This document shows, one piece after another, positions 1-11,019 of a stretch of 64,000 bases of DNA. The DNA lies in the NCBI RefSeq assembly GCF_008831285.2, contig NC_045146.1:3562001-3626000 (forward strand), written 5' to 3'. Below the pieces are notes generated by a model, which saw only the letters and a program-made list of their open reading frames with translations, had not been told where the DNA came from and made no database searches. This stretch comes from Nymphaea colorata (lineage: Eukaryota > Streptophyta > Magnoliopsida > Nymphaeales > Nymphaeaceae). The position numbers and the translations under genes are program-made. The number at the start of each line of letters is the position of its first letter. The stretch's first letter is position 1.

Positions 1-1721
1 GTTATCATTCTATGATGTTTTCTAATGCACAATTGGGGTCGAGGAGACACTCGACTCGATACCCCACCTCATCTGTCCTAAACAGATATCAATTCTAGCA
101 TGCACATGCCAATGCGTAACATTTTTAAATCGAATGACTAATAATCTTTCTAACCCATTCATATTATGTAAGCAACATACACATACTCAATCACAAAACC
201 GTCAATCAATTAACATCACAATCCTAGGATCCCTTGATCCTAGGAGCACCCAATCACACAATTGCCCCAGGCAGGAATTTGCCTGGAAAGTTGCCATACC
301 TGTGGCGCGCTCACCAAATTCTTCAAAATGCCTCAAGCTTCGAACTCAAGGTCGACGGGATGAGCCCGGTGCACCTGCAAACATAAACAAGAATAAGGTT
401 TCTACTAGATTCCTACACCAATCAACCAGAAATGAACAGATACAAAAATAAAATCCTTGAGGCACGTGTCAGCGCCTCAAGAGGGCATCGACAGGTAGTG
501 TCGACCAACAGGCTCTCCACAAGGCCTCCTCCTTTACGTCTTGACGTTGCCTTGAATTATCAAGGCCTTCAACCATCAATCAAACCGTCACTAAATCCTT
601 CATCAATAACGTTCTTTAAGTAAGACATCAACCTCAAGTCACATCCCAAAACGCATATATCTCTAATTAACTTCATGATACACCCGTTCACCGAAGTCTG
701 CGCTACACTCCCTAAGACGGTTCCAAAACTTTCCCACAACCTCACAATCTCTACCATGTTTCCTTAAAGCTTCGAAACTTAATCCATCATGCTAAAACGA
801 TCATTAAGTACGTGAATCATCACTTTCCAACGCAAATCCTAAGTTTCCCCCAAAAACAAAATTACTAACATGTGTCCCAAAATCATCAATTCTAAGCTCT
901 AGCATGCTCGAACCATAATTATACATGCTCTAAAAGATAAATACTCATCATTTTGAGCTTGATTAGGTATTGCTCACCCCAAACAAGCGTCCAAACTGCT
1001 ACAACCCTTCTAGCAACCACTTCACACGTCCGATCAAGTGCCAATGCTCGAGATTGCTTGCTGTCGCTGCTCACTACACACCCTACTAGCAGGTAAGAGG
1101 GGAAAAACGTCCCCAAAACTGCAAACCAACCCCAAACGCCCAAAAAGTTTAACACAACTCTGTTGCTAGGAAAGACCCACGGTAGTAGTTGGGGAAAAAA
1201 AACTGAAATAAACAAAGAAAAGGGACGCTGACAGAGAGGAGAGACAGAGAGAGGAAGGGTTCGGTCAAGGGGGAAAACAGCCGTGGGGTGAGAAGAGAGA
1301 GAAAGAGCAGGCGGGGGAGTGCGGGTGAGTGAGAAGAGGGTCGAGCGGTAGAGAACCAGCGGAAAGAGGGGAAAGAAAATGGCGAGAGAGAAGAAGAGGG
1401 GACGTGCGGCAGAGAGCAAAACAGAAAAAAGGGCATGAGTGGCAGAGCAAGAAAAATCGCACGAGAGAGAGAGGGTTTACCCAGCAGCCGCCGCCGCCGT
1501 CGCCGCTGCCACCTCCGTCGCCGTCGCCGTCGCCGTTCCAGCCACCACCACCCGACCGTCACTCTCCTCCCTCTGCACTGCCACAGGAGACCACCGGAGA
1601 CAACGAAGAAGGAAGAGAAAGGCGAGGGAGAAGGGCCTCGCGTCGGGCCCTTACGCGAGTGGGGGTCGGTTCCGGGTCTGGACCCTAGCTCGACCCGACC
1701 CGTCGAACCAACGAGCATTAC
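1..1721 (-). repeat. Probable long LTR (Ty3/gypsy, Tekay/Del-like), partial
   Basis: No open coding sequence of known type is visible. Read on the minus strand, the block starts with TGTAATGCTCG at 1721, exactly where the reverse transcriptase of the neighbouring gypsy element stops, as expected for the 5' edge of an LTR inserted there. It then runs through a GC-rich, pyrimidine-rich zone (about 1200-1720, with GCC/GTC-type triplet runs at 1488-1535) into AT-richer DNA that reaches the window edge. The style (very long, leader-like, with 'gtgagcaatacc' and 'gacagatgaggtgg' on the minus strand) recalls Tekay/Del LTRs, but that is from memory. No primer site or LTR end is seen, so it could be another repeat. 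Confidence 0.4.
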
Positions 1722-2292
1722 ATGAACTGTGCAAATCAGACCGAAACACGTCATTCATGAGAGACTGAAACGTTGTCGGCACGTTGGTAAGTCCAGAAGG
1801 CATAACACAAAACTCATAATGGCCATCGGGGGTGAGAAAGGCAGGCTTAGGCACATCAGCCTCAAGCACTTTGATCTGATGGTAGCCAGCTGGCAAGTCG
1901 ACCTTGGAAAAGAAGGAACCACCTTGCAACTCATCCAGGAGATCCACCACCATAGGGATAGGTTATCGATCCTTGATCGTGATGGCATTGAGGGCTCGAT
2001 AGTCGACGTAAAAATGCCAACGCCAACTTCCATCTTTCTTTAGTACCAGTAATGCTGGTGAAGCAAACGGGCTCCGACTAGGCTGGATGACGCCTTGAGC
2101 TAGCATCTCTTGTACAAGTCGTGTGAGTACTTCCTGTTGAAACGGGTTATACCGATAGGGCCATAGTTTGATGGCCACCGCCCTAGGTTGAAGATCGATC
2201 CTGTGGTCACTTGAGCGCGGCGGTGGTAGTCCTTTAGGAACTGCAAACACATAAAAAAAAATCATCAAGAGGAGAGGATAGACGTACTCCAT
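1722..2292 (-). pseudogene. Ty3/gypsy reverse transcriptase, N-terminal half
   Basis: The translation shows the RT thumb-side entry 'LPPPRSSDHRIDL', the 'RYNPFQQEVL ... QGVIQPSRSPFASPALLVLKK' block and 'DGSWRWHFYVDYRALN'. After an in-frame stop at 1963-1965 comes '[16 protein letters not shown]', with the first catalytic Asp, and then '[18 protein letters not shown]'. The stop lies where the family has a Tyr (KDRYPIP). Coding similarity ends around 1722, before the F-x-D-D catalytic motif, where the TG of another repeat begins. It is therefore truncated by a nested insertion as well as mutated. Confidence 0.8.
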
Positions 2293-2930
2293 CTATGGTT
2301 GTTGTGGTTGGCCCTGTCTTACTCATGAGTAAAACCAAACTTGCTGCTGCTCCTCTAAATATTTTGTAGTTAGAAGCTTCTATAGCTGCGGGTCGCTTTC
2401 TCGCTGATAACGTGAGTCGGCGGTCTCCATTTTGTGTAAAGTGCATGCGCATGCCCACAAAATCCCACATCACTTCATCGAACCCTAGTAACCAATGCAC
2501 GCCCAACACGAGGTCGGCGCCCACCATGGCCAACGTATACACCTGCACAGCAAAACAATGGCCTTGAATTTCCAACTTTTCTTCGTTGCAGCGCCCTTTG
2601 AATTTCAGAGTGTTGCCATCTCCTACCACCACATCAAACACCGGTTGTGTATCAATCTTGCAACCCAATGCCTTTGCCAATTTCTCACTAATAAAGTTGT
2701 GAATAGAGCCTGTATCGACTAGCACACTCACGGTTCGGCCTCTGAGCTTTCCCTCCACTCTCATCAGTTGAGGCACCTCATTCCCGGCAAGTGCATGCAG
2801 AGATATTTCTGGCAGGCACCCCACTGTCATATTCATGGCCGAAGATTCCCCTGCTGCCCCGGTGGTGTTCTCCTCGATTGGTGCCACTTCTTCTTCTTCT
2901 TCCTCCACTAAGTACATGTGAAGGCGCTTG
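2293..2930 (-). pseudogene. Ty3/gypsy aspartic protease region
   Basis: The minus-strand translation reads through from gag. It shows an acidic linker (EEEEEE), then 'MRVEGKLRGRTVSVLVDTGS' followed by HNFI, the catalytic D-T-G-S loop of a retropepsin with the usual downstream 'HNFIS' helix. A second-lobe-like 'ADLVLGVHWL' follows about 90 residues later (family pattern 'DVVLGVQWL'). This domain is uninterrupted and is the best preserved part of the element. It would process the gag-pol polyprotein. It continues in the same orientation into the RT. Confidence 0.75.
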
Positions 2931-4139
2931 CATGAAGCCCTGTCCACGGTTGGTCACAATGGAAGTAGATTCCTTGGCATCGTTTTTCTCCAATCTGTTC
3001 GGGTGCGAGGCGACGCATGATTGGCTGGTTGGGACCGGCTGTGGTCAATGCCTTGCTTATCGCTTTTTCTTGTTCCATCGAATACTTTGGGGTTGTGCAC
3101 AAAAACATTGGATGGCCTGTTGAATTGGGAGAAGCGCTGGTGCTTTTTTTAGTCATATGAGCCGCGACAAAGCATGCATGTAGTGTAGTGGGTCGCAGCG
3201 CTTGCACTTTGATCCTCAACTCGTCCTTTAGGCCACTCACGAATGCTCCTATGAGTGCTTCCATGGGCCAGCCTCGAACCATGTTGCTAGTTTGTTCAAA
3301 CTGTTCTTGATACTCTACCACACTTCCTCTCTGGCATATCTTAGAGAGTTCTGCATTATAGTCCACATATATTGAGGGTCTAAATCGAACTGTCATGGCG
3401 GTCACTAGTTGCTGCCAGTCGGGTCGACCATGCTGCAAAACCAACCACTGAAACCCCTGAATGGCGGGTCTGTCAAAATTCATGGCAGCATGTCTAACCT
3501 TCATTGTCTCCAAAATTCCTTGGCACTCAAAGAACAGTTCAACATTGAAGATCCAACTTGGTAGGTCATCTCAATTGAAACGGGGAAAATCCATCTTGAT
3601 CGGCTTCCATGGGTTTGCTTCCCCCCCCCCACCCTATGGGAAAGTAGGCGGCGGCGAGGCTGAACTGCCCCCAGTGGGCGCCAAATGCATGTTTGACAGG
3701 AAAACCGCCACCAAAAGTTGGTCCGGGACCAGCCTGGGTAGCGTCGAAGGAGACGCCAAACCCACGATTGGCAGGCGGTTGTAGGGTGGGCAGAACGGCT
3801 CCCATCATGTTGCTGGTTCGTGGGTGAACGTGTGCACCTGCGCCTGATGGTGTGCTGTGGACCACCCTGGGCATACCAAGAAGCAAATCGCCAACAGTTA
3901 GGAGAGACAATGGCAGCGGCAACAACGCAGGGGGACCGACAGGGCTGCGGTGTGGTTGGAAGGCGTCATGGAGGCCGGAATCGACAGCGGCTTGGATGGC
4001 ACTATGCAATCAGGCCTCGATGTCGGCGTGTGATCGCTTGATCGTTTGGAGGCGTCGGTTGACTTCAATGATAGTTTATTTCGTCACGATGGGCTTCAAT
4101 GGCAGCGAGAGCCACGTCGGCAGCAGTGGGATTTGTCAT
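2930..4139 (-). pseudogene. gag: Ty3/gypsy gag (broken)
   Basis: The reading frame starts with an ATG at 4139 beside the primer-binding site and encodes a gag-type N-terminus (the MTNPTAAD start, then a helix-rich segment). It is interrupted by frameshifts near 4065 and 4010 and by a stop near 3565. The better preserved part (about 3513-2930) carries the retrotransposon-gag core, with a tryptophan-rich 'WQQLVTAMTVRF' region and 'GFVSGLKDELR'-like spacing, followed by a basic RRLAPEQ segment. The expected CCHC knuckle after that segment keeps only part of its ligands, so nucleic-acid binding would be lost. It should encode the capsid/nucleocapsid of a virus-like particle, but no intact product is possible. 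Confidence 0.7.
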
Positions 4140-4140
4140 G

Positions 4141-4152
4141 GCTTTGATATCA
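4141..4152 (-). other. Primer-binding site (tRNA-iMet type), decayed
   Basis: The minus strand reads TGATATCAAAGC, two changes from the consensus TGGTATCAGAGC used by elements primed with initiator-Met tRNA. It sits directly before the gag ATG (4139) and directly after the candidate LTR. Confidence 0.5.
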
Positions 4153-4407
4153 GTTGATAGCCTCTACGGCTATCAAGGACTGGCGGCAAGAAGGAAAGGG
4201 AGACGAGAGAGAGAGAGAGAGAAAAAGAGAGAACAATCCAACGTAATTTCATTAGGGTTAGACACACCCAATAAAAGCTTACATCTTAAGGAAAGCGGGT
4301 CTAGGTCCTCACTAAGGTCCCGATCCAAACTAATAAACGTACTAAACTCTAATAAACTCAAAAGTAAGGAATGCAAAAATGAAATAAGACTAAAATAGAG
4401 CATAACA
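4153..4407 (-). repeat. Candidate 5' LTR of the gypsy element
   Basis: On the minus strand the block begins TGTTATGCTC (4407) and ends CTATCAAC next to the primer-binding site. About 255 bp is a plausible length for short gypsy LTRs. It contains a CT-microsatellite (4204-4222) and a 'gggttag' stretch. The partner LTR is not in the window, so the outer edge is a guess from the TG dinucleotide. Confidence 0.4.
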
Positions 4408-5884
4408 ATTTGGTTGTCTGCAGGCTATAAAAGAAGTAGAACAAATAAGAACAAACAATGAAAAACTTATTTTCATTAAACATGGGTCCTTATCATAAAA
4501 GACTATCATGAGCCTTGGTTACACAAAGTATAGAAAGAACTTAAATAGGTGAAGTTCTCATAATCTTGGCAACTACAAATATAAGAAACTAAATCTGACT
4601 TTGTGGAAAGATTTTATTTTCCTTTATCATTAATTTTGATTAATCTTGCTGGGATTCTTTCCTTGAATCTCCCTGAAATGGTTGTCTTTCAACCTTATCG
4701 TTAACATAACCATCTATTTCAACAAATTGACGAAGCAAAGACTTCATTTTACCTACAAGAATTGGCTCGACAAGCTAATATCAGAGTCATTGAAAACTGT
4801 TAAAAACAAGTGATGATTTTTTTGCCAAGGGATTCCTGGTCCTAGAAATTCTGAACTTATGAGAGAGATTACAAAAGAAGAAAACCTTTCTATCTAAATG
4901 AATATTTTTATTGGATGTGTTTTTTAGCAAAAAAACAAGTACCCGTAAATCAGTAAATGGGCTGCATGCTGGAAAATGAATTTTTGTGGGCCGTTTTGTT
5001 TGCAAAAGGCCATCAACCTGGTCGTCCGCCTGCACAGGAGATGTATGTAAGTATCAATGTTACGTCCATTCATCAATTTTGGAGTTCAAATGAGTTATAA
5101 GTTCTATACTTGCATGCTTTTAGAGTAAAATATATGCTTTGTACTTCATATTTCATAATCATTGTCATATGTCCGAACATACTCATGATAATTCATCATT
5201 TTTAGGATAAATACCTTCATGGAACCGCTTCTCTTTATTGGATAAAGTACAATATAAAGTTGCTAGCTTAAGAATCATGTTAACTTTCATGTGATTTCCT
5301 AACCTTGCTTTGGAGGTAGAATGGTGCTAAAGTTCTAACTTCTAATGGACCCCCCAAGCAAAACATAACCTGGCTTGATTTCAACCAGCCTAGTGGTGTC
5401 AATGGATTGGAAGAACGACCTTTCCACCTGTTGTGAATCTGATATAAACAGGAACTGAAACCAAAAAAAAAAAAGATGTGGAGTTTATTATGTAGGTCAA
5501 GCCTGTCTAAATGATTCATAAGCAGATCGCGCATGGTTTCAAAATTTTTCTATTGAATGCCACCAATTGAGATCTGCAGTATTTCAATCTAAAAAGACAA
5601 CTTTATTTACAGTGATGAATTAGTGAGACTTGTATGCTTTTGACTGGACCTGGTTGTGATTTTTCATGTGAAAATCTGATGGGATCTAGGTCAAGGTATC
5701 CTGTACATATAAATATGTGGAAGCCGGACCCAGTTTGGAGCCCAAGTTTTAGAAGGGGCTTGACCAATTGACACCCCTTACATCTGCCACCCTAGTTGCT
5801 GACTTTGAAGGTCCAATGTTTGTTAAGCAACCCACTTATTTTGGAGTCCGACTCAATAAAGGAAACAGCACGTAATTTAGTATT
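4408..5884. other. Gene-free stretch, nothing recognised
   Basis: AT-rich intergenic DNA. Only short chance reading frames on both strands and a poly-A run at 5462-5474. No coding similarity, inverted repeat or direct duplication was noticed. Confidence 0.5.
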
Positions 5885-6070
5885 AATCAGATGGGCATGG
5901 GCAATCCAAATTCACTATGTTATACAGACACAATGATAAACGTTTGCATGTGCAGAACCGAAAAAACATGTACTGCAATCAGATGGGCATGGGCAATCCA
6001 AATTCACTATGTTACACGGACACACAATGATAAACGTTTGCATGTGCAGAACCGAAAAAACATCAACTGC
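5885..6070. repeat. Two-copy tandem duplication, about 92 bp
   Basis: Copy 1 is 5885-5976 and copy 2 about 5977-6070. Both start AATCAGATGGGCATGGGCAA and run through 'gataaacgtttgcatgtgcagaac' into the A-run 'cgaaaaaacat'. They differ by only a few bases and a 2-bp insertion, so the duplication is recent. An open frame across it is a by-product of the repeat. Confidence 0.85.
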
Positions 6071-7209
6071 ATGTCCGTTGTTTGCATCATAATACAGGCT
6101 CATAATTTGCAAGAAAGTGGTATTCTTCATAATCAAGCTCCTCTAAGTATAATGACACCAAAAGATGGAGAGAGACGTGGTGGCATGGCAGAGTTACAAA
6201 GGATGCTCAAAGGAACAACTGGAATTAAGTTCCAACCCTGTCACTCTGCACTCTGAGTTTTCATATAGTGCTGTCCTCTAAGACATGATGGTCAGGGGTT
6301 GCCATGTGGTTTACATCTCACAAGCAACTACATGGTATTGGTCTGAGAGGGTTCGTTCTTTATAAAAAAAGAGAAAATCAATATTCTCAAAACAAGCAAA
6401 ATCTGAGAGGGTTCTTTAGATATACTATGGCCCCAATACTTTGTTAATCTTCTATTCTATGTTGCAAGTTTCACATCGTACTTTTCAAGAAACAATTTCT
6501 TTGGCTCGTTGAAAGGATTGTATCATAGAGGAATGCCAGTATCAAAATTTGTGTGTGGCGTCACAATCATTGTCCGCTAGGTAAAGAAAATCTTCTTGCT
6601 GGACTTCACCAAAGAAAATATTTGAAGTGCTAAAACATATGGGAGTTCATAGTGACAACCCTGCTTGCTAAGAACAACCTAGAGAATACTGAGGTACCTC
6701 AATATACAGATAAATCTTCAAGTCTTGATTCTTCTTTCTTGAGAAAAAAACTTCCATTTTTCCTTCATTACATACACCACAGCATGACAGCTTTCAGCTT
6801 CACTCTTCCTCACAACCTAAGTACAGGTATGAATCACAAAGAACTAGACAACAGTTGTGTCACCATCTATGCAAAAACACCAGTAGTTCAACAGCGAATT
6901 CTGCATTCCTAACTAATTCACTATGTCAATATTGAACTAAAGAATGAAGCAGGAAAGAAATGAGGTAGCCAAAAGACTGAATCTTACAGAAGCATTATAA
7001 ATGAATTGTCACAGGGCTACCATTGTAAGCTTTCAGGTTGAATATCACATATCCTAGTCATGCACATCAATTGACAATCTAGACTTTTATCATCACAAAA
7101 AAAAAAGGAAGAAAAGAAATGTCCAACAGACAGCAGAAATCATTGTAAAGGCAAAAAGATCAGGAAAAAGTAAAGAACCAGGGAAACTCCATTGCCAACC
7201 AACTCAAAT
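6071..7209. other. 3' flank of the zinc-ribbon gene
   Basis: No gene was recognised. The part next to 7209 should hold the 3' UTR of the minus-strand gene. No unambiguous poly(A) signal could be assigned. The rest is ordinary AT-rich DNA. Confidence 0.4.
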
Positions 7210-8463
7210 TTAAACAAGCAAAGCCTCCTCCTTGACTGCTTCCTCACAGAGGCGCTTCCATTTTGCTTCACTCTCTGTCAACATTTCAATAGCACTTTGC
7301 AGGTCCTTCTGCGCCTTTGCCATCAGTTCCTTCGTCTTGCTGTGTCTCTCCTCCATTTCTTTCCAAGCATCTGTTGCCTCCGCAATTGATTTTTGACAAG
7401 CCAATAACTGCTTCTCCTTGCAAGCCAAGTCCCCGTCCACTTTAATTCTCGTTTTCCGTATAGCCTCCTCTTTTGCTATTAGTTCAAACCAAGATTTCCG
7501 TGTTCTGCTTATTGACTCAGTGAGACCAACCACTTGCTCACCGAGGGATGCCATTGAGACTTGCATGTCAGATAATTGCAAGCAACTCCTGTTTACTTTG
7601 TCAGCACATGACACATGCACTTCTTTAAGACATGAAATATCTGAACAATGTTTTATTATTTCAGCGGCCTGCAGCTTCAAATTCTCAAGCAAAACACCGA
7701 TTCCAGGATCAGGAAGACCAAGGTCAGATATGGTTCTTAGTATCATTCCTCCACAGAGCAAGAGATCATCAAGCTGTTTCACATCAGCAGACTGGAGCTT
7801 GTCCTTGAAGCCTCTTATCAGCAGCCAAATTCCTTGCCTAAACAAACTATTATCGCCTGAGAAGTCAGAATCCGCCAATGAATTTGTTGTCACTGGGACA
7901 GATGTACTGGGCGACTCTGCTCCTGCTACAACCGTATCTTTTTCGTTCATGTTCTCTTGTTCTCTTTCATTGCATGCTTTCTTCCTCTCCCGGTTCACAG
8001 ACTCAAATTTGACAAATGCCATAGAATGAGTACTACAATTCTGATCCTGTTTGTCGCGTTGCTGATGCGGGGAGGAAGCTGAATCAATTCCTGTCACGAT
8101 TCCGTGGTGCGGGGATGTTGCGCTTCCCAATCTTATGTATTTATCAATGTGAGGACTGAGGGAAGTGGCCTCAACAGCAATGAAACTCTTAAGGCAATGG
8201 CGGCAGTGGATTCTTTCTCCTAACATTGTCCTGTTGTAGAGGTAAGCAACATTGCAGTCATCACATTTAGTCCAGAAAACAGAGGCTCCTGTTTTAGGTT
8301 TTTGTGGCTGTTCCTGCAACTGCTCATCATCACCTATGACGACGGTCGGCGTCTCATGGCTGGGCCTGTTTAGAGACTTGGGTGGCCTGCCGCCACTAGA
8401 ACGCGTCTTGGGTCGCTTATGCCTCTTGTTGTAGCATTTCATTGTGGTTGAAGACGCGGACAT
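7210..8463 (-). CDS. Zinc-ribbon protein of the plant J-protein type, without J domain
   Basis: A complete single-exon CDS of 417 residues. An in-frame TAA five codons before the ATG supports the start. Residues 10-30 are basic with GRPPK at 25-29, like an AT-hook. Residues 63-99 hold one zinc ribbon, FWTKCDDCNVAYLYN ... IHCRHCLKSFIAVEA, with Cys at 67, 70, 87 and 90 (C-x2-C-x16-C-x2-C). The same 'FWT-C-C ... C-C-F-AVE' pattern follows the J domain in many plant DnaJ/DUF3444-type proteins. Here there is no HPD-containing J domain. Residues 100-200 are low in structure. 205-275 look helical (LFRQGIWLLIRGFKDKL). 320-415 are highly charged and probably coiled coil. I do not recognise the C-terminal half. 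A nuclear DNA- or chromatin-linked role is only an inference from the AT-hook-like motif. The frame is intact, unlike every transposon frame nearby, so it is likely a real gene. Confidence 0.8.
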   Translation of the reverse strand: MSASSTTMKCYNKRHKRPKTRSSGGRPPKSLNRPSHETPTVVIGDDEQLQEQPQKPKTGASVFWTKCDDCNVAYLYNRTMLGERIHCRHCLKSFIAVEATSLSPHIDKYIRLGSATSPHHGIVTGIDSASSPHQQRDKQDQNCSTHSMAFVKFESVNRERKKACNEREQENMNEKDTVVAGAESPSTSVPVTTNSLADSDFSGDNSLFRQGIWLLIRGFKDKLQSADVKQLDDLLLCGGMILRTISDLGLPDPGIGVLLENLKLQAAEIIKHCSDISCLKEVHVSCADKVNRSCLQLSDMQVSMASLGEQVVGLTESISRTRKSWFELIAKEEAIRKTRIKVDGDLACKEKQLLACQKSIAEATDAWKEMEERHSKTKELMAKAQKDLQSAIEMLTESEAKWKRLCEEAVKEEALLV

Positions 8464-8963
8464 TTGAATGAGAGGTTAGTTAATGTACATTGTGGAGACA
8501 GATGCTCTTCTGTTAAGACCTAAAAGTTCAACAATGAATTTCAGGATAAAGCCCAAAATAGCTCATAATATTAAGAAACAATGAAAGGCCTAATGCAAAC
8601 TACATGCAACAGTCATCCATTTCAAGGAAAGAAACATATTTTTGCAACCTGAGGTGCTAGTTTGCCGCTGGGTCATGCCTCTCTTATCTGTTTGCTATCA
8701 GATTGTATCTGTTTTCAGTGTTTCCAACTCTTCCATGGAGGCGGCACTGTCATTTATCTGCCGCTTTCTCCCGGAATGGATCCATGAAAGAGTCTTGTTG
8801 GGAATGAAACAACAGAAGAAAACACGGTCTCGCCAATGGAAGAGAATATGAACCAAAGGTGAACGTTGAAGGAGCTGCAGAATCACATCTTCGAATGTGG
8901 GTCATATGCAGAAAGAGAGAGAGACACAGACAGAACGACAGAGAGAGGAAACCGGAGCCAGAG
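8464..8963 (-). promoter_or_regulatory. Putative 5' leader with a leader intron for the zinc-ribbon gene
   Basis: Upstream of the ATG, the minus strand has a CT-rich leader-like tract (about 8963-8905, 'ctctctctgtc'). A possible splice donor CTCAG|GTTGC ends an exon at 8649, and an acceptor TTAACAG ends an intron near 8510 behind a T-rich stretch. A short first exon carrying only 5' UTR would explain the distance. All of this is inferred from splice-like motifs and needs transcript data. Confidence 0.3.
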
Positions 8964-9382
8964 ATGGGGGGAAGGGGACTTCACGATAAAAGTACAACGC
9001 TCTAAAGTACAAGGTGAATGAAAAAAACCTTTTTTTCTTGTTTTACAAAGCCGTAGCTTCGAAAGGCAGGGTTTGGCTTTCTGGAGGTAGTAAAATAAGG
9101 TTTTATTTCCTATCAGCGCAAGTGTGATGGACACAAGAAAAATCTTGTAGCATTAAAAATAAAATTTAATTTTTTTTTATTCTCTTGAAAAAACTTAAGT
9201 TGGGTTGACTTTAGAAAACTGTTTTTTTCATGTTTATAAATGTTGTCCTTATTTAAAAATTTAAAAAATTCATCGTATTAGAAAGTGAAAAAAAAAAACT
9301 TTTGAGACAAAAAAAAAAAAAAAATTGTTCCGCACCAATGGGTCACAATTATGAATAAGCCCAATAACGGCCCAATAAGGAG
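8964..9382. other. AT-rich upstream region, nothing specific
   Basis: Homopolymer A/T runs (for example 9303-9323) and no reading frame of note. It presumably includes the promoter of the minus-strand gene, but no clear TATA box could be picked out of such AT-rich DNA. Confidence 0.3.
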
Positions 9383-9633
9383 CAAGGCCTGGCTATCTCG
9401 ACACCCGAAACCTGGGTTGGAACGGCCATGTTGGAATCGGCCATTAAAGTTTGGGTTCGTATTCGGCTCGATAAAATTAAAATATATATATATTTCATTA
9501 AAAAAATATATAAATATAAATAATCATAATAAAATATTATATATATATATATATTAATAAAGTAAATATTAAAAAAATTATCGAGCCCATACGAGCTTAT
9601 CGGGTTCAATCGAGCTTGCCCGATGCCCTTTTT
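9383..9633. mobile_element. MITE, GGGCATCGG family, copy 1
   Basis: GC-richer arms enclose an AT-only core (9478-9580). The inner arms are inverted: 'cggctcgataaaattaaaatat' on the left and, reverse-complemented, 'gggctcgataattttttta' on the right. The right terminus reverse-complements to AAGGGCATCGGGC, matching the ends of two better copies at 42225 and 43927. The left terminus (AAGGCCTGGCTATCTCG) is diverged and no target duplication is visible, so the borders are approximate. Confidence 0.5.
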
Positions 9634-10350
9634 CTTGGGCTGGGGCTTCAGTCAGGCTGCATACCGAATACTCTTTGCGCCAGTGCTTAGTCCTAATTGT
9701 GAATGTAGAGTAGGTTGTTGTTTTCCTGTGAATAGTGGATTCTAGCATCACTCGTCGGTCGATTTTGCGAACGATGGCAACCTTCAACAACTTCCAATGT
9801 TTTTGTTTTTCTATGAACGAGAGAACCCTCGATGAGCACCAACGAATGGCAAAAACCCAGCAAACATCAAAAACCTTGCAAACAACAAAATGTGGAAACT
9901 TATTGTTTTTGTTTTCCTAGGAATGGCAGAAACCATTGATGATCATCAGCGAACAGTAGAAACCATGCGAATAGGGAATGACAGAAACTAAGCATTTTTG
10001 TTTTCCTATGAACAGCAAAAACCCTCGCTTGTCGTCAATCGCCGGGCAGTGGTCGTTGGTTGCCAGTCATCTATCGTGGGCCGCTTGTCATCTGTTTTTC
10101 GATGTTAAAAAAATATCAAAAAACAGAAATAAAACAAAACGAGAAAACTCACTACATTTTCATCCTTTACCATTGATTAGTTTTCTCGCTTGTCGACGAT
10201 CACTGGTCATCTGTCACCAACTGCTTGTAGTCAATTTTTAGGTGTTAAAAAAAATATCAAAAACATAAATGAAACAAAACAAGAAAACCCTTGTGTGTGT
10301 TTTCATCCTTTGCCACCGATTATGATTTTTATCTTTTTCCCTATCAAATG
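9634..10350. repeat. Short degenerate direct repeats
   Basis: Two layers of repetition occur. Between 9795 and 10030 the motif 'ttttgttttcctatgaa ... agaaaccct' recurs three times at irregular spacing. Then a 78-80 bp unit, starting TGTTAAAAAAATATC and ending 'catccttt-cca-gatta', occurs at 10103-10180 and 10243-10322 (period 140). Small open frames here are low-complexity and are not called. Confidence 0.55.
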
Positions 10351-10574
10351 ATGAAATTTGTTTTGAGAAATATAAATCCATATCCAGCAAACACAATAGG
10401 GTTTTGGAAATGTGGATTTTGTTTTCATTTCCTTAAGTCATGAAATAAGTTTTTGGAAACTTCTTTCTATTTTCATATTTTCAATGCGTCAAATGGCCCC
10501 TAGGTAATAGTCAAAATTGTTTACAAAAAGACCAAAAGAAACAGTACAAGAAAGTCAACAATTTTTTTTAAGAG

Positions 10575-10780
10575 CCTCTTTGAATATATGTTATTTCATT
10601 GTAAAGTTAAAACTTTATTCAAATTTCATGAAAAGTTATAACTACTATATGGTACTTTAGCGTTGGGAGGTTTAGAGTTACAATGGAACTTTTTAGTACC
10701 AGTATTAAAGTTTCACCTGTTTTGGTAGAACTTTAACACAGAGAAAAATATTTTGCACGTCAAGTTCTTAATGTCAGGGA
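10575..10780. repeat. Single-arm relative of the long inverted-repeat MITE at 47235
   Basis: Segments such as 'actttattcaaatttcatgaaaagtt', 'ggaactttttagtacc' and 'aaagtttcacct ... gaactttaa' occur in the same order as in both arms of the 47235-47791 element. Only one arm is evident here, so it is a fragment or a half-element. Confidence 0.5.
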
Positions 10781-11019
10781 CAAAAGTTTCAATGAAATTA
10801 AACAAATAAAGAAAACAAAAGGTGAAACAAAAGTTCCACAAAAAAAAATACCTGTACTAAATACTTAACATATTTAAGCTCGAGTATTTAGTTCAATGTA
10901 TTTATGCAAGCCCTTAAGATTTTTGTAACAAGTACATCTCCTAGAGTATCACTCAAATATATAATCTAAGTTTTAATAAAACCTCAATTTTATAAAATGA
11001 TGTTTTTGTGGTGTCATCT

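Larger units (their letters stand above)
1722..4407 (-). mobile_element. Truncated Ty3/gypsy retrotransposon
   Basis: The order on the minus strand is candidate LTR (4153-4407), primer-binding site (4141-4152), gag, aspartic protease, and the N-terminal half of reverse transcriptase. This is the gag-PR-RT order shared by gypsy elements. The RT ends abruptly at 1722, where a different repeat begins, so the rest of pol (RT catalytic centre, RNase H, integrase) and the 3' LTR are missing from the window. Several frameshifts in gag, a degenerate zinc knuckle and an in-frame stop in RT show that it is dead. The short LTR and the leader-less gag start resemble the Reina chromovirus group, but no chromodomain is available to test this. 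Confidence 0.75.

Noticed and set aside
1149-1768. Overlapping long open frames on both strands (Arg-, Ser-, Leu-rich)
   Set aside because: They arise from GC-rich triplet and purine/pyrimidine runs, overlap in several frames and have no motif; the block reads better as LTR-like DNA.
7418-8029. Plus-strand open frame of 203 codons
   Set aside because: Antisense shadow of the zinc-ribbon gene.
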